This document shows, one piece after another, positions 14,361 through 23,354 of a stretch of DNA of 64,000 nucleotides. The translations under genes and the position numbers were made by a program. This DNA comes from Anoxynatronum sibiricum (GTDB lineage: Bacteria; Bacillota; Clostridia; Peptostreptococcales; Tindalliaceae): assembly GCF_039414295.1 (NCBI RefSeq), contig NZ_JBCITM010000018.1:1-64000 (forward strand), given 5' to 3'. Within the stretch, counting starts at the first letter, position 1. Every line of letters begins with the position of its first letter. The notes under the pieces are model-generated. The model was not told where the DNA came from and searched no databases. It was given only the letters and a program-made list of their open reading frames with translations.

Positions 14361-15693
14361 ACTATTGATTGTAGATGACGAACCTAAAATACTCAGATCT
14401 CTCACATTTTTGCTGGAGGAGCACTTCGAGGTTTACACCAGCGATAACTCAAAAGATGCCCTTGCCATTTTCAAAAAAGAAGCCATTTTCCTCATGCTCC
14501 TGGATTTAAGGCTGAATGACGAAAGCGGCCTGCAGCTCATGAACCAGTGTCTCAATCACCAGCCAAAGGCCTGCATTATCATGATGACGGCCTATTCCAC
14601 CCTGGAAAACTCCATTAACGCCATTAAATCGGGGGCTTATTATTTCATTCCCAAGCCCATTAACAATGACCAGCTGCTGCTACTGCTGAACACCGCCACT
14701 GAAAAGCTGGAAATGTTCAGGAAAATTGACCACCTTGAAGGTCACCTGAAAAAGGAACTCATTGGCAGCTCCCCCTGTATTCAGAAAATCACCGAGATGA
14801 TCGACAAGGTGAAAGATACCGATGCCACCATTCTCATCACGGGTGAGAGCGGTACGGGAAAAGAACTCATCGCCCATCAGATTCACCGGTCCAGTAATCG
14901 CTCTGCCTACCCTTACGTGGCCATTAACTGTGCCGCCATGCCGGGAGAACTGCTGGAAAGCGAGCTTTTCGGCTACCGTAAGGGGGCCTTTACCGGCGCC
15001 CAGAGAGATGAAATGGGCATTATCAGAAGGGCCCACAAAGGCACTCTTCTTTTGGATGAAATCGGAGAAATGGATTTGCGCCTGCAGTCTAAACTGCTGC
15101 GGTTTCTCCAGGATAAAGAGGTGCGGCACATTGGCGATGCCCAGACACACCAGGTTGATGTGAGAATCATTGGCATCACCAACCGGGACCTGACCAGGGA
15201 AGTGGAAAAGGGCACCTTCAGGGAAGACCTCTATTATCGCATCAACGTGATCAACATTGTGTCGCCCCCTTTAAGGGAACGCATTGATGATTTGCCCCAC
15301 CTGACAACCCATTTCATCGACAAATACAACATTGCCTACAACAAAAACGTTGCAGGCTTTTCAGATGAGGCCTTTGAAACACTTCGAAAAAACCCCTTTA
15401 AGGGCAATGTGCGGGAGCTGGAAAACATTGTGCAGCGAGCGGTGCTGCTGAACACAGGGGATTTCATCGAACCCCATGTGCTGCATATCGGCCAGCCCAA
15501 AGAAGCCCTGACGGCCAGCCAGGCGTCAGACCCCCATTTGACGATTTTTGAGGGGGAGACCATGAAAGAAATTGAGAAAAAAGTGATTGCCTTTGCCCTG
15601 AAGAACAACGATCACAACAGAAAATGGACTGCCGACAGCCTGGGCATCAGCGAAAGAACCCTGCGGTACAAGATAAAAGAGTATCACTTATAG
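14350..15693 (+). CDS. NtrC-family sigma-54 response regulator, 447 aa
   Basis: A receiver domain (LLIVDDEPKIL, phospho-acceptor Asp52 in LLDLRLNDESG, Lys in FIPKPINND) is followed by a sigma-54 AAA+ domain with GESGTGKE, the sigma-54-contacting loop GAFTGAQ, and LLLDEIGEMD. A Fis-type helix-turn-helix ends the protein (ADSLGISERTLRYKIKEY). It overlaps the kinase gene by 11 bases from the ATG at 14350, which follows AAGGGGTG. The intact GAFTGA loop means it should activate sigma-54 polymerase. A consensus -24/-12 promoter lies 210 bases downstream, in front of gltS. Confidence 0.93.
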   Translation: MKHKLLIVDDEPKILRSLTFLLEEHFEVYTSDNSKDALAIFKKEAIFLMLLDLRLNDESGLQLMNQCLNHQPKACIIMMTAYSTLENSINAIKSGAYYFIPKPINNDQLLLLLNTATEKLEMFRKIDHLEGHLKKELIGSSPCIQKITEMIDKVKDTDATILITGESGTGKELIAHQIHRSSNRSAYPYVAINCAAMPGELLESELFGYRKGAFTGAQRDEMGIIRRAHKGTLLLDEIGEMDLRLQSKLLRFLQDKEVRHIGDAQTHQVDVRIIGITNRDLTREVEKGTFREDLYYRINVINIVSPPLRERIDDLPHLTTHFIDKYNIAYNKNVAGFSDEAFETLRKNPFKGNVRELENIVQRAVLLNTGDFIEPHVLHIGQPKEALTASQASDPHLTIFEGETMKEIEKKVIAFALKNNDHNRKWTADSLGISERTLRYKIKEYHL

Positions 15694-15781
15694 TACAGCC
15701 CTGATCCCACGGCCATCGACCGATACAAACAACGCGTGACCGGCAGCACAACCCTCCCCAGACGATCAAACCATCATTCAG

Positions 15782-15828
15782 CAACCCTGCAGATTTTGCA
15801 CCGTGCAAATTTTGCAGGGTTGTTTTCT
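15782..15828 (+). terminator. Terminator after the NtrC-like regulator
   Basis: CAACCCTGCA (15782-15791) pairs with TGCAGGGTTG (15813-15822), with an inner TTTGCA/TGCAAA pairing, followed by TTTTCT. Confidence 0.85.
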
Positions 15829-15857
15829 GCCTGAACCGCATTGCCATCTTTTCGCCG

Positions 15858-15884
15858 CGCCCCGCATGCCTTGCCATTGGGGCG
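15858..15884. promoter_or_regulatory. Candidate enhancer dyad for the NtrC-like activator
   Basis: CGCCCC (15858-15863) and GGGGCG (15879-15884) form a dyad with a 15-base spacer, 22 bases upstream of the -24 GG. This is closer than typical enhancers, so the assignment is tentative. Confidence 0.35.
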
Positions 15885-15903
15885 TTGTTTGATGGGGTGA
15901 TCC

Positions 15904-15922
15904 TTGGCATGAATCATGCAAT
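15904..15922 (+). promoter_or_regulatory. Sigma-54 promoter for gltS-ftcD-fchA-hutD
   Basis: TTGGCATGAATCATGCAAT has GG (15906-15907) and GC (15918-15919) with exactly 10 bases between, the sigma-54 -24/-12 rule. It lies about 195 bases before gltS, right after the gene for a sigma-54 activator. Confidence 0.75.
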
Positions 15923-16115
15923 AGATCACCTAAGAAGCGGCTGCCATAAAGAGGGAATGAAGGAATACGGGAGGGGGAAGAGAACAGGGAGGGGGAAGAG
16001 AACAGGTAGAAAGAACGTATTTGCCGGAAATTGCCGGGATGGGTGACCACAGAAAATGATGCTACCGGCGATGTTAGCAATGATGTTACCAATGATATTA
16101 CTAAGGAGGATACCG

Positions 16116-17354
16116 ATGAGCTTTGAACTAATTGATGGTCTTTCAATGATCAATGTGAATTCCACTGTTACGTTGGCGTTTGCCGCAATCTTATTACTTT
16201 TAGGGTATTATACAAAAGACAAAGTGAAGCTGCTGGACAAATATTGTATCCCTGCACCCGTTATCGGCGGCTTCATCTTCATGTTTGTCACCTGGGTTGG
16301 TCACCTGACAGGCTCTTTTGCCTTCACCTTTGACAACATGTTTCAAAACACCTTTATGCTGGCCTTCTTTACCACAGTGGGCCTTGGCGCCAGCTACAAA
16401 CTGCTTGTAAAAGGCGGCAAGCTCCTGATTGTCTACTGGCTCATCGCCGGCGTGGTTTCCATCTTTCAAAACACCCTGGGCGTTACCCTTGCCAAAATCA
16501 TTGGACTGGAAACCCCTTATGCTTTGCTGGCCAGTGCCATTTCCATGATCGGCGGCCACGGTGCAGCCCTTTCCTACGGAACCACTTTCGGTGAAATGGG
16601 CTATGAAGTGGCCCCCTTGGTGGGAGCAGCTGCCGCCACCTTTGGTCTGATTTCTGCCGTGCTTGTGGGCGGCCCCCTGGGAAGAAGATTGATTGAAAAG
16701 CACAATCTGAAACCCGATGAAGATGCAGCGTTCGATACCTCTGTCACTGATATTAACGTGGGTCTGGCTGAAAAACTCAGTTCCCTTGATGTCATTAAGA
16801 ATGTGTCTGTCATCCTTATCAGCATGGCCCTGGGAACCATTGTTTCCGGCTGGATCAGCAACATCATCAACATGGGCTTTCCTTCCTATGTTGGCGCCAT
16901 GTTTGTGGCGGTTATACTCCGAAACCTCAATGAAAAGCTTCACTTCTACCGATTTGACTTTGCCCTGGTTGATGAAATTGGCAATGTGATGCTGACCCTG
17001 TATCTCTCTTTAGCACTGATGACGCTGAAACTTTGGGAACTCTCCGGCCTGATTGGCGGGGTCTTCATTGTTGTCATGGCCCAGGTGTTATTGGTTTCAC
17101 TGCTGGCGTACTTTGTCGTATTCAGAATCCTTGGCAAAAATTACGATGCTGCCGTGATGTGCGCCGGTTTATGTGGCCACGGTCTGGGAGCCACTCCCTC
17201 AGCCATTGTGAACATGACAGCCGTCAATGAAAAATACGGCATGAGCCGTAAAGCCATGATGATTGTTCCCATCGTCGGCGCCTTTTTAGTGGATGTGATT
17301 TACCAGCCCCAAACCATTTGGTTTATTAAAACCTTTGTGCAAAACCTAAAATAG
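16116..17354 (+). CDS. gltS: Sodium/glutamate symporter GltS, 412 aa
   Basis: This hydrophobic carrier of 11-12 membrane segments in two inverted halves matches the ESS (GltS) family. YCIPAPVIGGF occurs in the first half, and AISMIGGHGAALSYG and AGLCGHGLGATPSAIVNM mark the two re-entrant loops. Length equals the family norm (about 400). The ATG at 16116 follows AAGGAGGATACCG; upstream in-frame codons lack a site. It takes up glutamate with sodium at the cell membrane. It is the first gene of a four-gene set behind a sigma-54 promoter and lies 17 bases before ftcD. The pairing with formimidoylglutamate enzymes suggests it may export or import glutamate formed in histidine breakdown. Confidence 0.95.
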   Translation: MSFELIDGLSMINVNSTVTLAFAAILLLLGYYTKDKVKLLDKYCIPAPVIGGFIFMFVTWVGHLTGSFAFTFDNMFQNTFMLAFFTTVGLGASYKLLVKGGKLLIVYWLIAGVVSIFQNTLGVTLAKIIGLETPYALLASAISMIGGHGAALSYGTTFGEMGYEVAPLVGAAAATFGLISAVLVGGPLGRRLIEKHNLKPDEDAAFDTSVTDINVGLAEKLSSLDVIKNVSVILISMALGTIVSGWISNIINMGFPSYVGAMFVAVILRNLNEKLHFYRFDFALVDEIGNVMLTLYLSLALMTLKLWELSGLIGGVFIVVMAQVLLVSLLAYFVVFRILGKNYDAAVMCAGLCGHGLGATPSAIVNMTAVNEKYGMSRKAMMIVPIVGAFLVDVIYQPQTIWFIKTFVQNLK

Positions 17355-17371
17355 AGGAGGCTTACGTACCA

Positions 17372-18271
17372 ATGAAAAAGCTAATGGAATGTGTTCCCAA
17401 TTTCAGTGAAGGCAGAGACCTGGCCCTGGTGGAGCAGATTATTGATGAGGTTCGAAAAATTGAAGGCATCACCATTTTAGACTATTCGTCTGACAAAGAT
17501 CACAACCGCACCGTGCTCACCATGATCGGCTCACCGGAGCAAATCACGAAGGCGGCCATTGATTCCGCCAAAAAAGCCGCTGAACTGATTGACATGACCA
17601 AGCACGAGGGGGCTCATCCCCGCATGGGCGCCACCGATGTGATTCCCTTTACGCCGGTTTCCAACGTGACCATTGACGAGTGCATTCAGGTGGCCAAAGA
17701 AGTGGGTGCCGCATTGGGAAGCTGGGGAATTCCCGTCTACCTCTATGAAGATGCAGCTTCAAAGCCTGAGCGCACCAACCTGGCCCAGGTACGCAAGGGG
17801 CAGTATGAAGGTTTTTTTGAAAAAATCAGTGACGAAGCCTGGAAGCCTGATTTCGGCCCCCAGGAAATGAATGCCAAAAGCGGTTGCACTGCCGTTGGCG
17901 CTCGAGTACCACTGGTGGCCTTCAACATTAATCTGGATACCCCCGATGTGGAAATTGCCGATAAGATCGCCAAAAAGGTGCGGCACATTGGCGGCGGCCT
18001 GCGCTTTGTGAAGGGCATCGGTTTAAAGCTGGAGGAACGCAACCAGACACAAGTTTCCATGAACCTGGTGAATTTCGAGAAGTCATCCGTCTATCAGGCT
18101 TTTGAGATGGTGAGAATCGAAGCAAAAAGATACGGCGTCAATATCGTTGGCAGTGAAGTGATCGGCACCATTCCCATGAAGTCGCTTTTGGATGCCGCTG
18201 AGTATTATTTGCAGATTGAGAACTTCAATCTTGATCAGATATTGGAAAAAAGACTACTGGATGAAAAGTAG
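17372..18271 (+). CDS. ftcD: Glutamate formimidoyltransferase, 299 aa
   Basis: It transfers the formimino group between N-formimidoyl-L-glutamate and tetrahydrofolate, a step of histidine degradation. The sequence has the family landmarks: MECVPNFSEGRD at the N terminus, DHNRTVLTMIG, HEGAHPRMGATDVIPFTPV and AFNINLDTPD. It contains only the transferase half; in animals and some bacteria it is fused to the cyclodeaminase, which here is the next gene. The ATG at 17372 follows AGGAGGCTTACGTACC. It is cytosolic and lies 18 bases before the cyclodeaminase gene, so the two are co-expressed. Confidence 0.95.
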   Translation: MKKLMECVPNFSEGRDLALVEQIIDEVRKIEGITILDYSSDKDHNRTVLTMIGSPEQITKAAIDSAKKAAELIDMTKHEGAHPRMGATDVIPFTPVSNVTIDECIQVAKEVGAALGSWGIPVYLYEDAASKPERTNLAQVRKGQYEGFFEKISDEAWKPDFGPQEMNAKSGCTAVGARVPLVAFNINLDTPDVEIADKIAKKVRHIGGGLRFVKGIGLKLEERNQTQVSMNLVNFEKSSVYQAFEMVRIEAKRYGVNIVGSEVIGTIPMKSLLDAAEYYLQIENFNLDQILEKRLLDEK

Positions 18272-18289
18272 ATCAGACGGAGGTATATC

Positions 18290-18853
18290 ATGAACTATAT
18301 TGATGTGTTGGATTTGATTTTGGACACCGACGACGTGACTGTGGGAGGCGGCAGTGCTTCTGCTTTGGCAGGCGCAACCGCCTGCGGACTTATTGGCATG
18401 GTCTGCAAGCTGTCCACTAAAAAAGATTACGGAGTTGCACCAGAGGCTCAATTGGCATATGCTGTTGAGTTGGAAGAGCTGCGGGAGCAGCTGCTTGCCG
18501 GCGTGGTCACCGATGCCAACGCTTACGGTGTTATCAGAGATGCTTATAAGCTGCCCAAGGAAACCGATGAAGAGAAGGCAGCTCGGGCCCAGGCCATTGC
18601 CCATGCAGGAATCGTTGGCGCAACCGCCCCCATGGAAAACGCCAGGCTTTGCCACCGAGTGTATCACATCGGTCTTGCACTGGTGAATCAGTCCAACCCC
18701 AACTGCCATTCCGACCTGATCATTGGCTGCGAGTTGGCTAAAATTGGCGCCAATGGCTGCGTGATGAACATTGAAGCGAATTTGTCTCTGGTAAAGGATC
18801 AAGAAAAAATCAACGCCTTTAACGCGGCCATTACCGAATTAAAAATCAGTTAA
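18290..18853 (+). CDS. fchA: Formimidotetrahydrofolate cyclodeaminase (FchA-like), 187 aa
   Basis: It converts 5-formimidoyl-tetrahydrofolate to 5,10-methenyl-tetrahydrofolate and ammonia. The GGGSASALAGATACGL glycine-rich segment near residue 20 and the all-helical pattern fit the cyclodeaminase/cyclohydrolase family. The N-terminal ~10 residues are shorter than in the fused enzyme, and total length is near the family norm (about 200). The ATG at 18290 follows CGGAGGTATATC. With ftcD it moves one-carbon units from formimidoylglutamate into the folate pool. A role in methenyl-THF cyclohydrolase activity cannot be excluded. Confidence 0.9.
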   Translation: MNYIDVLDLILDTDDVTVGGGSASALAGATACGLIGMVCKLSTKKDYGVAPEAQLAYAVELEELREQLLAGVVTDANAYGVIRDAYKLPKETDEEKAARAQAIAHAGIVGATAPMENARLCHRVYHIGLALVNQSNPNCHSDLIIGCELAKIGANGCVMNIEANLSLVKDQEKINAFNAAITELKIS

Positions 18854-18920
18854 CATGCGGTGATCCGCCGACAGCGGTCTCCCGAAATTCCAACTTGACT
18901 GAAGGGGAAGGTGCTTTCTC

Positions 18921-19496
18921 ATGAAGGAAACCAGTGTTCATCGTGACGCATTCGTCACCACTCAGTGGGCTGGGGGCGAAACCACCCAGCTGGCCATCTA
19001 TCCTGATAATGCCCTTTTTTCTGAAAGAGATTTTTTATGGCGGATTTCGTCGGCCACCTTCACCACCACCCAGTCTGCTTTCTCTGATTTCAGCGGTTAC
19101 CAGCGGTACCTGCTGCCTCTGAGGGGAACCCTGCGGCTCTCACATGAAAGATTGTTTGCCCGGGAGCTGGCGGCCTATGAACCGGCGTACTTTGACGGCG
19201 CCTGGCCGACGGCTTCGGAGAATACCCCTGACTGCATCGACTACAATTTCATCGTAAAGAATGGCACCACAGCGTTGTTACAAGTGCTGCAGGAGGGAGA
19301 TACGCACCTGGTTAAAACCGCTGCCATGGTCACCTGCTTTTCAGTTGACGATATGGTCATTCATCTGGAAAAGGCTGGTATTCAAAGGGAAGTCAGCGGA
19401 TTTTCCCTGTATATGCTGGAAACGGAAGCCGGAGAAAGTGTGTCTGTTGCCAGGGCCAGCGCCCCGGTGATTCTCACCCAGTGTGCCCTGAAATAG
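18921..19496 (+). CDS. hutD: HutD family protein, 191 aa
   Basis: The protein shows the HutD pattern: TTQWAGGETTQLAIYP, FLWRISSATF, SAFSDFSGYQRYLLPLRG. HutD proteins are small cupin-fold proteins found with histidine-utilisation genes. In Pseudomonas HutD is proposed to limit the hut response by binding formylglutamate or a related intermediate. The ATG at 18921 follows GAAGGGGAAGG. It closes the sigma-54-controlled set. The core hut genes (histidase, urocanase, imidazolonepropionase) are not in the window. Confidence 0.88.
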   Translation: MKETSVHRDAFVTTQWAGGETTQLAIYPDNALFSERDFLWRISSATFTTTQSAFSDFSGYQRYLLPLRGTLRLSHERLFARELAAYEPAYFDGAWPTASENTPDCIDYNFIVKNGTTALLQVLQEGDTHLVKTAAMVTCFSVDDMVIHLEKAGIQREVSGFSLYMLETEAGESVSVARASAPVILTQCALK

Positions 19497-19553
19497 CGGT
19501 CTCTCCCTTGATCAACCTTTTGAGAGGGGCCTTTCCTGTAATTGGAAGAACAA

Positions 19554-19591
19554 GAGCGCTGCTATCAAATCTTTGAGTTGATGCAGCGCTC
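19554..19591. terminator. Bidirectional hairpin between hutD and the EAL-GGDEF gene
   Basis: GAGCGCTGC (19554-19562) pairs with GCAGCGCTC (19583-19591). It sits between two convergent genes. T-runs on either side are weak. Confidence 0.6.
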
Positions 19592-19687
19592 CTTGTAATT
19601 GTATTGTAGATGTCAAATTCATACGTCATCGTTGCGGTACCCCCCACCGCCAAATTTTACTGTAAATACATTGCCGACCTGTTGCAG

Positions 19688-22468
19688 CTAAGTTGAAGAA
19701 ACCGCTCCTAACAATTCATCGCATTTATCAGCGCTTAAAGGTCTGCTAAAATAATACCCCTGAATAGTATCACAATCGAAATCACAAAGAATATCATATT
19801 GTTCCTTTGATTCTACGCCTTCAGCTATAATTTTCAACTCCATCACTTGTTGTGCTATTTCAATAATTTGTTTAAGCAAATGCTTATCTTTAAAATTAAA
19901 GGCGATTTGGTCGATAAAGCATTTATCCACTTTCAAATAATCAATTGGCAATTTGTTTAAATAGTTGAAAGACGAATATCCAGTTCCAAAGTCATCAATT
20001 GCTATTTCAAAACCCATTTCTCTTAATATCTGCAAATCTGAAATTGTCTGATCCATCGCATTCATCATAACTGATTCTGTTATTTCAAAGCAAATTCCCC
20101 GGGGATTTATTCCATATTTTTTAGTAATGCGTTTGACAGCATCAAGAAACCCCTTTTGATTGAGCTGTACACTCGAAACATTAAGAGATATTTTTTCAAC
20201 AACGTACCCCTTTGCTATCCATTCTACTTGCTTTTTAAAAACATATTCCAACGCCCACTCTCCTAATTCCAATATATCCCCAGTTTCCTCAGCTACATGT
20301 ATAAAGTCACTTGGTGGAATAAAATGACCATTTTCTAGTTGAATTCTCATTAACGCCTCAAAACCTACGAGTTTTTTGCTCTTTGTTGCATACAAAGGTT
20401 GGAAATGCATTGATATCAGGCCATCCTGAACCGCTCTTTTCAAAATGCCTTCTATTTCTGCTTTCTTTACTATTTTTTCAGTCATTAGACTGTCAAAAAA
20501 AGAATAATTTGACTTGCCCAGAGACTTTGCATGGTACAATGCTGTATCAGCATTCTGAATCAACTCAGTTGCACTGTTCCCGTTTTCTGGGTATCTACTA
20601 ATACCGATATAAGCAGAAATTTCAAAAGTTCTATTTTGAATAAGCATCGGAGTATGAATCATACTAAAAATATGGATAATTTCTTTAACAATAAAGTCTT
20701 CCTCTGGTTCATCCACAATCAAAACTGCAAACTCATCACCTGAAAGATGATAACAATCTGAATATTGACTGTGTAATCGATTGGCTAATTCTTTTAAAAT
20801 TTGATCGCCAACATCATGCCCAAATAAATTATTTATTTGCTTAAGGTTATATATATCAATAATTAAAACCAAGAATTTTTTAAGTGACCCATTTGAATCC
20901 GATTTAATTGACTCAATTCGTTCTATAAACGCAAGTTTGTTTGGAACATTCGTAATTTGATTGGTGTATGCCAAACGCCATATTTTTTCTTCTGATTGTT
21001 TTTTTAATGTATTGTCAACGAGAGTTCCAGATATCTTGATAGTTTCCCCCTTTTCTTTTAGAATGCTCGCTTTAATTGTAAACCATTTTTTTTGGCCATT
21101 ATCCATTTGATATTCAAAATCCATTATTAGTAACTCTATTTCATCTTTGAGCAACTGGTTGACCAGTTGGCTAATTCTTTTTTTATCTAAATCTGTTAAG
21201 ATCTCTTCGAACACAATTTGATCAACTTCTTCTTTAAAAGATTTCTTTCCTGTTAGTTTAGTCCAATTTTCAGATGCAAAAAAATGATTTTTTGAGTAAT
21301 CCCACTCCCAAATAATGTCTCTTGAATTATTAATGGCCAAGCTATACTTTTCCTGAATATCTTTCAATTCATTTTGACTTGTTTCTAATTTGTTCAACAT
21401 AAAATTTAAATCCATTGACAACTGTCCTAATTCATTCGAACTTATATATGTTGATCGTGCTGATAAATCTCCATTTGTAGCACTTTTCATTACATCCGCT
21501 AACTGAGTTAACGGACGTGTTATCCCATAAGTAAAGCGAATCGCAACCGTAAAAGCAATTGTTAGCAGCACAAGACTTAAAACAACCATATACCCAAGCG
21601 ATCTATATGCCGAAGCAGTAATGATGCCCATATCTTGTTCAATCACCAGTTTCCAATCTGTATTATTAATGCTTTTATAGGTGAAAAACATTTTCTGAGT
21701 GCCTTCACTAATTAACATAGAACCCTCAGATGTTTTCATCCCGTCAGAAAGAAAATATTCTCTTATACCATCGTTGCTTGGCAAGCTTCCTATAAGGTTC
21801 TTATCTGTATGAAAAACAATTTCACTCTTATTATTGATCAAATATGCATCACCAATGCCGGGATCAATCAGTTGTCTTAGTTGATCTGATTTGATTTTCA
21901 TATCAATGATTTCGGCCATAACGCCAATGACTTCATCGGACTCAGTACGCTTAACAGGAGTTGCAATAAAAATAACACTTTCGTTGCGAATTCGATCTAC
22001 AAGCAAATTGCTAATTGTGGTTATACCATTCATTGCATCTAAAAAATATTGTCGGTCTGACAAATCAATCCACAGACTCTCCGGAGCTGTGCTAGATAAA
22101 ACCATGCCATACGGAGATAACACAAACAAATCTCTAATATACTGTTGATTTTCATTTACTTCATTAAAGAATGCATTCAATTGCACGTTGTCCATCCTGA
22201 AGTTTATGCTATCATTCTCTTCTAATAGATCGTATCGATAAAAAAGTTCTTGTACCAGTTCATTTTTTGACAAATAAACAACTTCCTGCTTTCGTTCAGC
22301 AAAGAATGACTCGTAGTTGGAAACTGTAATGTCTAGTACTTGCTTCATTCTCTCTTTATTTGAATTAATCAATTCATCCGAAATGTACAAATAATACAAT
22401 GTCGTTAGAAAAAAAACAGGCAGTGATACAAGCAACAATACAATTATTGGCATTTTTTTTCTTATCAT
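19688..22468 (-). CDS. Membrane-bound GGDEF-EAL protein with Cache and PAS domains, 926 aa
   Basis: Domains in order: membrane helix (about 8-28), extracellular dCache domain (about 35-275), second helix, HAMP (about 305-360), PAS/PAC (about 375-495), GGDEF and EAL. The GGDEF motif reads SGDEF (in CYHLSGDEFAVLI), so cyclase activity is doubtful. The EAL domain looks complete: FEALMRI, LNVSSVQL, FEITESVMM, IDDFGTGYSS, YLKVDKCF, IAEGVES and QGYYFSRPL. It is therefore likely a c-di-GMP phosphodiesterase that responds to an external ligand. The ATG at 22468 follows GGAGGACGATGAG; a TTG five codons earlier is possible. Its codons are much more AT-rich than those of its neighbours, suggesting a separate origin. 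Confidence 0.9.
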   Translation of the reverse strand: MIRKKMPIIVLLLVSLPVFFLTTLYYLYISDELINSNKERMKQVLDITVSNYESFFAERKQEVVYLSKNELVQELFYRYDLLEENDSINFRMDNVQLNAFFNEVNENQQYIRDLFVLSPYGMVLSSTAPESLWIDLSDRQYFLDAMNGITTISNLLVDRIRNESVIFIATPVKRTESDEVIGVMAEIIDMKIKSDQLRQLIDPGIGDAYLINNKSEIVFHTDKNLIGSLPSNDGIREYFLSDGMKTSEGSMLISEGTQKMFFTYKSINNTDWKLVIEQDMGIITASAYRSLGYMVVLSLVLLTIAFTVAIRFTYGITRPLTQLADVMKSATNGDLSARSTYISSNELGQLSMDLNFMLNKLETSQNELKDIQEKYSLAINNSRDIIWEWDYSKNHFFASENWTKLTGKKSFKEEVDQIVFEEILTDLDKKRISQLVNQLLKDEIELLIMDFEYQMDNGQKKWFTIKASILKEKGETIKISGTLVDNTLKKQSEEKIWRLAYTNQITNVPNKLAFIERIESIKSDSNGSLKKFLVLIIDIYNLKQINNLFGHDVGDQILKELANRLHSQYSDCYHLSGDEFAVLIVDEPEEDFIVKEIIHIFSMIHTPMLIQNRTFEISAYIGISRYPENGNSATELIQNADTALYHAKSLGKSNYSFFDSLMTEKIVKKAEIEGILKRAVQDGLISMHFQPLYATKSKKLVGFEALMRIQLENGHFIPPSDFIHVAEETGDILELGEWALEYVFKKQVEWIAKGYVVEKISLNVSSVQLNQKGFLDAVKRITKKYGINPRGICFEITESVMMNAMDQTISDLQILREMGFEIAIDDFGTGYSSFNYLNKLPIDYLKVDKCFIDQIAFNFKDKHLLKQIIEIAQQVMELKIIAEGVESKEQYDILCDFDCDTIQGYYFSRPLSADKCDELLGAVSST

Positions 22469-23132
22469 CTCATCGTCCTCCAAATGTTATATTGAAGCTT
22501 AGCGGAGACGCTTCAATATGGAACTCGATGTATCGAAATGTGCCACATTAGTACTTGGATTATCCGTATTAATGCTGTGCCAAATCTCAAATTCTAAAAA
22601 CAACACTTGCCAATTTCTTAATCCTGTTTACCATGGGAAGAAGAGATCCTCAGCTTCTATGGCAAACATCGGGATATTGAAGTATTCTTATTATTATACT
22701 GTACACCAGGCTGGAAATGCAGGTCAGGTAAACCAAGGATCACAGAAATGTGTACACGCTGTTTCATCAGCTAAAAAGAAGAAAAGAAAGACCTTGTTTT
22801 ATTGCAATCCCTGCTACGCAGTTAATGCGAAAGTCAAGATAATATTGTGAATATACCCTGTTAGTCAGCATCGCAACACTATTTCTCAGTCATTCTACAA
22901 GCCACAGTAATTGTTGTGTCAGATATTTCACCTTGGATGAACTTTATATCATTTATCAGCACAGCTGTAGCCATTTTTCATTCATTCCCTGAAAAGAAAA
23001 TTTTTCAAACAATTTCATAATGACAAACCGATCTGTTTTGATAATCTTCTTAGCGAGAAATCTCCATTTCAAGAGCCTTGATACATTTTCAGGCTTTTTA
23101 TAATAATAACCGGTTCTGTGATGGGAACCATA
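22469..23132. other. Gene-poor region with a possible transposase relic
   Basis: No intact gene is convincing here. A 110-codon reading frame at 22518-22850 has no family signature. Within it, in another frame, EEILSFYGKHRDIEVF occurs (see the next entry). The rest is AT-rich. Confidence 0.5.
22639..22694 (+). pseudogene. IS4-type transposase relic (short)
   Basis: Translation in one forward frame gives EEILSFYGKHRDIEVF. This resembles the conserved YGKRWDIEVFFK block (the region of the catalytic Glu) of IS4-like transposases. The similarity stops at once on both sides, so at most a small scar remains. Confidence 0.3.
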
Positions 23133-23177
23133 AAAAGCACTGCCTCAGTCCATAGGGATGAAGCAGTGCTTTTTTTG
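23133..23177. terminator. Strong hairpin with T-run
   Basis: AAAAGCACTGC (23133-23143) pairs with GCAGTGCTTTT (23163-23173), followed by more T. No intact gene precedes it on the plus strand, so it probably ended a gene that has decayed. Confidence 0.7.
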
Positions 23178-23354
23178 TGGCTTAGGATACAGTAACGCTA
23201 AGAAGCTGTGGATCATGTAATTGAAGCTGAAATGCAGCCAAAATCGGCTTTGCGCGGAATTTTTTATTGAACGTTTTTACATATTTTTGGTACGCTTCCC
23301 TAGGTCTGGGGTATTAACTAATAGCTGGACACTCATTCGGGAGGCGATGCAGCC

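Noticed and set aside
22518..22850. A 110-codon plus-strand frame
   Set aside because: No ribosome binding site or family signature; it crosses a possible transposase relic in another frame.
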